Shown piece after piece: positions 8,420 to 64,000 of a stretch of DNA of 64,000 bases. The notes beneath the pieces were generated by a model. It did no database searches and was not told the origin of the DNA. It was given only the letters and a program-made list of their open reading frames with translations. This DNA comes from Taeniopygia guttata. Its lineage: Eukaryota > Chordata > Aves > Passeriformes > Estrildidae. The position numbers and the translations under genes are program-made. The stretch covers positions 8,996,001-9,060,000 of the forward strand of contig NC_133026.1 in NCBI RefSeq assembly GCF_048771995.1, in the 5' to 3' direction. Numbering within the stretch: position 1 is the first letter of the stretch; the number at the start of each line of letters is the position of its first letter.

Positions 8420-11400
8420 TGTAATTTTCGACTTAGCTGTGTGAGGTTTATGTTTAAGCGTTGTGCTCCATTTTTCTAATAGCATTTTGTAAAGAGCCTC
8501 CTCAGTTGTGTCCTGAAAACATTTCCTGACAAAGCTTTTCCCTTGTCTTATTCAAGCAGTGGAAAGAGTAGTGAGAAATTACTTAGTTTTGCCAAAACTT
8601 GTTGGATCTTGCATATGATGCTTGTTTCTTTTAGGATAGATTTAAAATAAAACTGTAGTTGAGGGTATTAGTAGTTCAAATTATATTTTCTTCTGAATGA
8701 AATACATTTGAATGGATGTTAGATTTTCTTTACTTTAGACGTAATGAAATCATTCTGCTTTATTTATTTAACTGCTAGGGAAGAAATAATTCATGCATAT
8801 ACATTACACTCCTATAGTTACTAGTTGTAGGTTTTATGTTTTCTATTCGTTCTGAATACTGAAATCCCACTGGTGTTAGTGAGGACTCAGTACTTAAGGA
8901 TCTTAAAGGCCATATAGTAAGTCTGAAGCCATTCATAGCTACATTGTAGCCAGTTTTTATTAAAACATTAATTTTTCTGATCAGAATTGTTTTTCTATCT
9001 TAAAATGTAGTCTGAATTGGTGACAGTCTGTCAACACTCTGATAAAGAACTTACTCTTTGCTTTAATGAAGCTTTTTTTTCTTTTTTCTTTTTGTTTGGC
9101 TTGAATAAAGTTATCATGACTCAAAAACAGTTCAGGGGAAATGTGTAGAAACTTTGAACTATTTTCCCTAACTGTTTTCTTTTCCCTAAAGGATCGTCTG
9201 ATTGCATGTGATTTGCCTAAAACTTTCTGGGCCATGTCTTTCAGTTGAGGCTTTCACTATTTTTAATTGCTTAATCATATGCAGATCATATATTTTTTGA
9301 AATAAAACATGACTTTTACTTCATATAAAATAGCCTTTTATGGTTAGTTTTAGGAAAGTGACAGTGTTCCAGATATTTGTGACACAATTCCAAATTTGGA
9401 CACCTGAGTTGTTTTGGAAAAGTGCTCCTTTGCTTTAAGGAAAGATCATTAATAAGTCCCCCTTTATCAGAGATCAGATGGATAAGCAGGAGAGTCTCAG
9501 CCAAGAGAGCGAGGGTGGCCTGTTGACTGATCAGCATCCTTTCCTGTTATTTGTTAGCCAGTTTACATTTCTTTCACAGATGAAGAGTTTGAATTTCTTC
9601 TGTTTCCATTTTTGGTTGGCTCACTTTTTTTAATGGTTTCTTACGTGTTGCCCTCTACAGGCTTTCCATGTGCCAGGCAGCAATACAGCCCAAGTCCTGT
9701 AATTCGTGCCAGAGTTGTGTCTTGCTGCCCTTGGGGAGGAGTGGACAGGATTCTTTGTAGCTTCCTGCCTTAAGGGGTGAGGGTGCCTCTTGTTTGGCTG
9801 TAGTGGAGTTTTATTGTTGCTGGCTTTTCTACAATGGAACATGAACTTCGAGGTAAAGCAGTCAGCCCAGGTGCCTTCCTCCTGTGTGGACTGGTATAAT
9901 AATAACAACTGTATCCAAATCCACTCTGCTGTCTGACATACAAGCAGGATGTTTGCTGTAAACATGAGATTAAACTAAGCTTTTTGGAATGTGCATTTTA
10001 TTAAATTTATATCCTGGGGATGCTGAGGGGGTATTAAAATAATGACCATAAACATGGCTATTTAAGTACATTTTCTTAATTTTAATTACATGGTAAATGG
10101 ACATTTTTCCGTGAAACAATAAATTTCAGGAACCTGTGAAGTTAAACTGTGACAGCTTTTCTAAGCTTAGGTAAGTAAAAGCTAAAAGTATTGAAGTTGC
10201 TGATATGCTTTAGTCTGCACTGTGTATGTATAAGTGGGAGGAAAAAAATTAATGCTAGTGCCTTGTTTAGATGTATTTGTCAGGTTTATTAATCACAAAA
10301 CTTATACAGGTTTTCTTGGTCTGTGTTCTTGCACTCATGGATAACTTTATTTGTTCCTCAGCATTCTTACTCTTAGGAAAAATTTCTGTTAAACTGGGGG
10401 AATTTTTGTGTTAGCACAGTGGATTTTTGAGAGTTCAGTCAAAGTGAACTGGGATTCAGAGCAGGGTGTTTATTCCTCCAGAGCTGACAGCAGGATGCAA
10501 TCCTTTAGTTAAGGCCATGGAAGAGGGGCAGGTGCTGGGACCTGGGTGGCTCTGGGACTCGCAGAGGATGTTGATGAATGCCTGCTCTGTGAACTTCGTG
10601 AATCAGGAGTCTGGAACTCCATCCTGCTCTCCAGGTGACTGCTGTAGTCACTGAGCTCGAGCTGTTCTGGCATCTTTGAGGACTCTCTGTGCTGCCCATT
10701 GCTTCGTGGCCAGAAATAGATAACTTTTTCTGACTAAGCTGACTGCAAAGGTCGCATGCCCCTTGCTGTCTGAATTCCCTCCTGGCTGCTCTAAAGAATT
10801 TCTTGTTTGGATGCTTTCCCCTTTTCTGTATTTAGTTAGGGGTGCTGCTTTGTCACCTCTGCTGGTTGTTTGTTAGATTACTTGTTTTTCTCTGTTCATC
10901 TGATCTTAGAAAAGTTTGGAGCTCTCTACATGTCTGTCTTCTGTAATACTTCTCATGCTTTTTATGTAGCTGAGGACTGTGCTGTAGAGAGTTTATGAGC
11001 CAGGTTTTGGGTAACTGGCTGAGCGCTGGGCTGAGCTGTGTGGGGAGAGCCTGTGCCTGCTCATGTGGCCCTGTCACTTGCCTAGAGCCAGTAGTTCAGG
11101 GCCTCTGCTCTGTAAACCAGAACAAAGCTGCCTTCTCCTGTGATGACTGAGAAATCTATAAACTGTGGAAACCTTTGGTTCACATAAACAGTGGCCTGTT
11201 TGATTTTCATGCCCCAAAGAATGAGCTGGAGTAGCTGACAGCACAGTTCCCAGCTCAGGGAACTACAGATTTTTGCGAGCAAACACAAAGGCCATGAAAC
11301 ATCTTCTTTCAGATGTTTTTTTTTTTTTTTTTTTTTTGGCTTGTCTTCTGAAATTTTGAAGATTTTCTGTGGATGGAGGCAGGAAATCAGCTAATGTGGG

Positions 11401-14400
11401 CTGGCATCCACCTGGCTTTAGAAAAAACTTTCAAGTGCCTAATTAATGAGCCTTGCTTGTATATTTGGGGAAAATTTATTTGACAGATTGCGTATTTGGA
11501 GAAGATTTTTGTCATGTCATTTCAGTTAGGACAGTTGGGTGGTTTCTTGCAGGGAGGTATATGGTTTGAATCTTTGAAACATTTAGGCATTTTCATCATG
11601 CACATTCCTACTAGCCTTAAAAGTACTGATTTTTTTTTTTTTTAATTGGCCATCTTCTATTTTCTAAGTCAATGGCCATCCATATTCTGCTTTATTATAA
11701 GCTGATGGTGGCTATTTTCTTGAGTGAATATTTTAAATACTTCTGTCCTGGAAAGGTTGCAGATAGAGGTCTTTTCTATTTGTGAATATTGTTGGATATT
11801 TTGGGGGAGGGCTGTTTTCTGGGTGTGCGTGGTGTTTTTTGGTCAGTCTTACTGGCTGTTGAGGGGCTAAGTATTAGCTGACATTTTTTTCTTAAACTGG
11901 ACAAAAGAAGCTGCAGATTAATTTTTTTTTATAAATATTTTTAAACCGTTTTACATACAAAAAGTTCCTATGATAACTGAAGTTTCAGCAGTACAGTTTA
12001 TGCTTTATGATAACTAGCAGATATAAGTAACAGGATATCAGATGAATGCTTCCTGTCACCTGACTTTGGTGACACTTTGATTAGGAGAAGGAGAATAGTA
12101 ATAATTTGTTTTCTTTAGAAACTTTCTGGCTTGTTTTCATTCCAGACTCTATACTAGTGAGCAATAACACTCACTAAAGACAGAATATGCAATCCCCCAG
12201 ACATTACTTTGAAACAAGTAATTTCTCTATCTTGAAGGAGTAGCTTTTTAGGGTCAGAGTTATCTGTTAAAAGGTGGTTATGTTGCTCTACCTTTGTGTT
12301 TTGTCCCAACTTCAGGCTTCTGTTGTCTAAGATATATGGTGTTTATATTTAGTCTGAACTTCACAGCTCTGCAGCATTGCTTTTAAACAAGCAGGAAAGT
12401 TTTGAAAAAAATACTGTGTTGAAATCAGCATGACTACCTGTGTGCACAAAGTTCTCTAGGAAAAAATGCGATTTATATTTTACACCTAAGTTGCTTTTCC
12501 TACATGCACTTTTTAGTTCAAAGCTTGAGTTTTACGTTTTTCCTCCAAGATAGGTACCAGATTTGAGAGCTAATGAGAGTCTTGTGTGTAAGAAAAGGAG
12601 AATATGGAAAGAACACTTAGTGTTATGGTATATGCTCCTATCCTGTGGCTTCTTGCTGTTTGTGTGCTAGTTTTAGGCTGGTATCTGTAGTTAGGAGGGA
12701 CTCTGACCTCTGGCCTTAAGCTTGACTCATACTGGATTCCCTCCTTCTGATTTCTTTTTGCAAACTATACATTCCATATATGCTATTGTTCCTAAGGCTG
12801 ACTGTGGGATTTGATAACATGCTTAACCGTACTGACTTTGCTCCTTGCCTCTGCGTTCACAGAGCTGTTCTAATTGTTGTGTGGGAAACAGCAAAACTAG
12901 AGAGGCCGGTTGATAGCAAGTATCCTGGGATATTTTTGGTAATCTGTATTTTTACATATTGAACCCTTCCATTAGGATATTATTATTGGCATTCTTAATG
13001 TTAATGCAGATCCCCCAACTTCCTTTGGTGTTGGTCACAATATTAACTATACTCTTATGGGTTTTTTGATGTGGAGATTTCTTCAAAGGGTTGTTTACTT
13101 CCTACACTTTAATTTTGTGTCTGTGGGACTGTATGGTTAAGTAGATTGCTAAAACCACCCCCAAGTTTTAAACACGTGGGCCCTTCAGTACATTTGCTTC
13201 TGTAAGTGGTTTGGAGAGGGGAGGAAGCATGGCAGGGTATCTCTTAAACTAGTTCTGCCATTTGAGGAAATGTGTGTGTAACCATAATCCATAATTAAAG
13301 TTAATTAAGCTTTAACCTACAGCAGGAACATATTTTGAAGATGTACCAATTTATTTTAAAATGAAGTATTTTTTCAATGTTTATATCCCAGGATGTTGAA
13401 AGATTCATGTAAAAGTAGTACAATAAATTAATTTCAGAATATTTCATTAGGCTACATCATACTTGGTTCTTTCAGCACTTATGGAAAAGGAAAGGAAACT
13501 GAGACTGCCTGGGCTAAAATGAAAAATGCTGAATGACTTGAGGGGGGAAAGATTATTTCAATTAATTTTTGTTTGTGATGCAAGAGAGAAGAAAATGTGA
13601 CTAATATATTAGTGTATTATGTTCTGGGTGTATCTGGGTGACTTTCCCTGCAACAAGGTGATAACTACTGGAAAAGGTCACTGTTTCCTTGTTCATTAAA
13701 TTGAAACAAACCAGCAGTGGTGGGATGGAAATGGGTTTGGAAGTTTTGCCAGAATGGAGATTTTTTTTAGCAGTTGAGAGAAAGGCAGCATTGCATGAAG
13801 ACATGAAACATTCTTGAAACTTTAGAAATGTTCTTTCATCTTGGTGGTCTTTTAGTTGGAGTAATGGAGTAATGGTCAGTGTAACTGTTCCTTGTAATTA
13901 TTCTCTAACGTTGACAAGAAACTGTCAATATTTAAATTCCTTTATTAACTTCTAGGTTTCTCAGGACTCTTGTGGTAGCTATTCTTTTATAGTGACAAAC
14001 AGTAGGTGCCTCTGCACTTGAATTGGTTGGTTACCTTGCAGTTGCAGCAATCTTGCCTGGTTATGTGCTTCTCTTGGTAAACTTAAAGGAGGCTAATGGT
14101 ATTCAGTAGCTTTGGCAACATGCACATTTTCTGTCAGAGTCTGAGTACAAGAAAGGCTTACTGGACTCAATAAGTTTGAATTTTAAATTTCCAAGACCCG
14201 CACAAACATTGCTTTTCTGAAGGGAGCATATTGGTGGAAGTAATTTTCTGAAGAACAGATGTGAAAGATGGGTCCCTTTGTTTATGCCCATATGTGCTTT
14301 AGACATGACAGGTGTCATAGATAACAGGTGAGCTTTCGCATTCAGAGTTATTAATATCTACATCAAAACTGTAATCCAGATGCCCTTCTTAAAATACTGA

Positions 14401-14656
14401 TTGAATTTAGCTTATCAGTCTAATCTGTTTCAGGAGCTGCTATATATCTATGTGTTTGTGTACTGTGTTCCAGTGAGATTAAAGAATATAAAAATCTGAA
14501 TTAAAGTAATTGTTTGATCTCTTGACCTAAAGTAAAGTGGTTTATTTTTTGAGATTTAGAAAATTTCTTTCTTTGGTCAGGTTTGATACAAGGCAATACC
14601 AGGCTCCTACCTGACAGCACTGGACAGGCTTCATTTACAAATTGTTTTTGTTACAG
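8420..14656. other. Intron 1, 3' part
   Basis: AT-rich intronic DNA up to the exon 2 acceptor. It holds a run of 22 T at 11316-11337 and shorter T tracts. I recognise no exon, RNA gene or mobile element in it. Confidence 0.5.
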
Positions 14657-14700
14657 GACTGGAAGGACTTGACTGTTGTTACCACAAGAACTCCTGAAAC

Positions 14701-62753
<48,053 letters not shown>

Positions 62754-64000
62754 AATGGACTTCTCTGCTATGCCAATACCTTTAAAACAATGACTACAAC
62801 TTCATGTTACCTTCAAGCACACCTCTTTTTTGTGTATATTTTTTGATTGTTCACACTGCTACCAAGGAAGTGACTCATGTTTAAAACTGTACTAAAATTG
62901 CACTATGTTATTCCTTTTAGTTTCACGGAGTGGCTTTCTTGCCCGTTCAGGTTAGGGAATTCAGATGAGGCAGGTCGTGGTTAGACGTGTGTTATGTTTG
63001 AAGATTGGAAAGCGTTACAGAATTTCTTACCTCTTCCTTCCCTGGGACTAAGGCGACTCTAGTCTAGTGTTTGTTATTTGTCTTGTAGGATATAAAAGGC
63101 AAATGCCTGCTTGTTTGGTCACTGGCATCAAATCAGGCCTGTTGAAAGAAGAGTCCTGTTCACTCATGTTGTTGGGAGTGGGACTGAGACGAGCTCTTAT
63201 AGGGTAATTTATGCAAGATTAATAAGTGACTTTTATGGTTGGGTTTTTGTTTTTTTTTTTTTTTTTCCCAGGTTGGGCAGTTCTGTCCCTATTAAAATGT
63301 TCCCTCAAATTGTATCTTGAAAATTTTATCTTCTGATTTTAAGAAATGTAGTGTAATGATGGTCTCCTGTAAGCACTCCTACTGATTTCTTTAGGCATAG
63401 TTGACTCCTGATGAATAATTTAGTGAAATCATTCCTTATTTTAAAAGTTTATTTTCAGAACCTAGAGACAAATGATCCAAGTGCTACTTTAAAACTGCTC
63501 TTTGTTTCTCCTGAGTAGGTTTTAGATAACAAACATTTTTTCAGCATCCGTTTTAGATTTCATCAACTTGTTTCTGCAAAGAACTTATACCTTTATGTAT
63601 GAAAGCATTTTGCATTGGTTTTATTGTAGGACTATTTTTTTTTTAGCTTGAAAAGCTGTCTTAGAATTAAAAGAAATACATATTTCCTGGCAAGATGACT
63701 TCCTTGCTTCCCATACTTGTCTCGTGTGCATGACACATTGCTTCTCTTAACCTTTTAGTGTGTACAGAGCCCCTTTGTTGCCTTAAGCATTTACCTGCAT
63801 GTTTCTTGTCATGTTTCTTGTCTCCTTTTTTTTAACCTCCAGGTAGGAATTAGCAGCTTATGGTTTTGTTTTGTTTCTTTTATCTTCCTCTTGCCAATAT
63901 GTTGTTGATGTAACAGACTTAAACCTGGCAATATTGAAAGTCCACAGTTTCTGGAGAAACTCACCCATCCTAACGTCTCAAAGATGCAGGAATGCACATA
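62754..64000 (+). other. DNAJB6: 3' UTR of the long isoform (continues to or past the window end)
   Basis: AT-rich sequence after the stop with ATTAAA at 63291 and 63666 and no AATAAA that stands out. No other gene starts here. The true cleavage site may lie beyond the window. Confidence 0.55.

Noticed and set aside
7769..8485. Open frames of up to 238 codons with a 13-residue repeat
   Set aside because: They come from a 39-bp tandem repeat whose unit lacks stops in several frames. There is no gene structure or conserved domain.

Overview
The window is vertebrate nuclear DNA and almost certainly avian. It is intron-rich, its interspersed repeats are nearly all CR1 LINE fragments (the dominant LINE of birds), it has one retroviral solo LTR, and I saw no Alu, B1 or L1-like sequence. 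I cannot name the species. Only one protein-coding gene can be supported: DNAJB6, an Hsp40/DNAJ class B co-chaperone. It lies on the + strand and all ten of its exons fall inside the window.

Layout. Positions 1-5080 are intergenic and hold a decayed CR1 reverse-transcriptase fragment (2490-2835), a reverse-oriented CR1 tail (4669-4946) and a diverged direct repeat on either side of that tail. A CpG island (about 5090-5640) holds the promoter. It contains a perfect four-unit heat shock element (5251-5268), GC boxes and ETS-like sites, and the non-coding first exon, which ends at 5386. Intron 1 (5387-14656) carries two minisatellites: a 38-bp repeat grown out of a CR1 3' end, and a CpG-rich 39-bp repeat of ten units with no indels. 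Coding exons 2-8 lie between 14701 and 32721. They give a 243-residue protein with a J domain (HPD at residues 31-33), a G/F linker, an S/T-rich segment and a C-terminal beta domain.

The gene has two ends. If the exon 8 donor at 32687 is ignored, translation reads ten more codons plus a stop and makes the short isoform (like human DNAJB6b), with poly(A) signals just downstream. If the donor is used, a 21.8-kb intron joins exon 8 to exon 9 (54454-54660) and exon 10 (62671-62753). This makes a 328-residue long isoform with a basic, nuclear-localisation-like tail (like DNAJB6a). Exon 9 has a tandem, in-frame alternative donor 18 bp downstream.

The large 3' introns hold CR1 copies, a full 630-bp solo LTR in antisense with intact ends and a 5-bp target duplication, and three minisatellites with 20-21-bp units. 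No bacterial, CRISPR or other gene-dense accessory system is present. The most interesting signals are regulatory and structural: the heat shock element, the isoform switch, the CR1-born minisatellite and the antisense LTR inside the isoform-switch intron.
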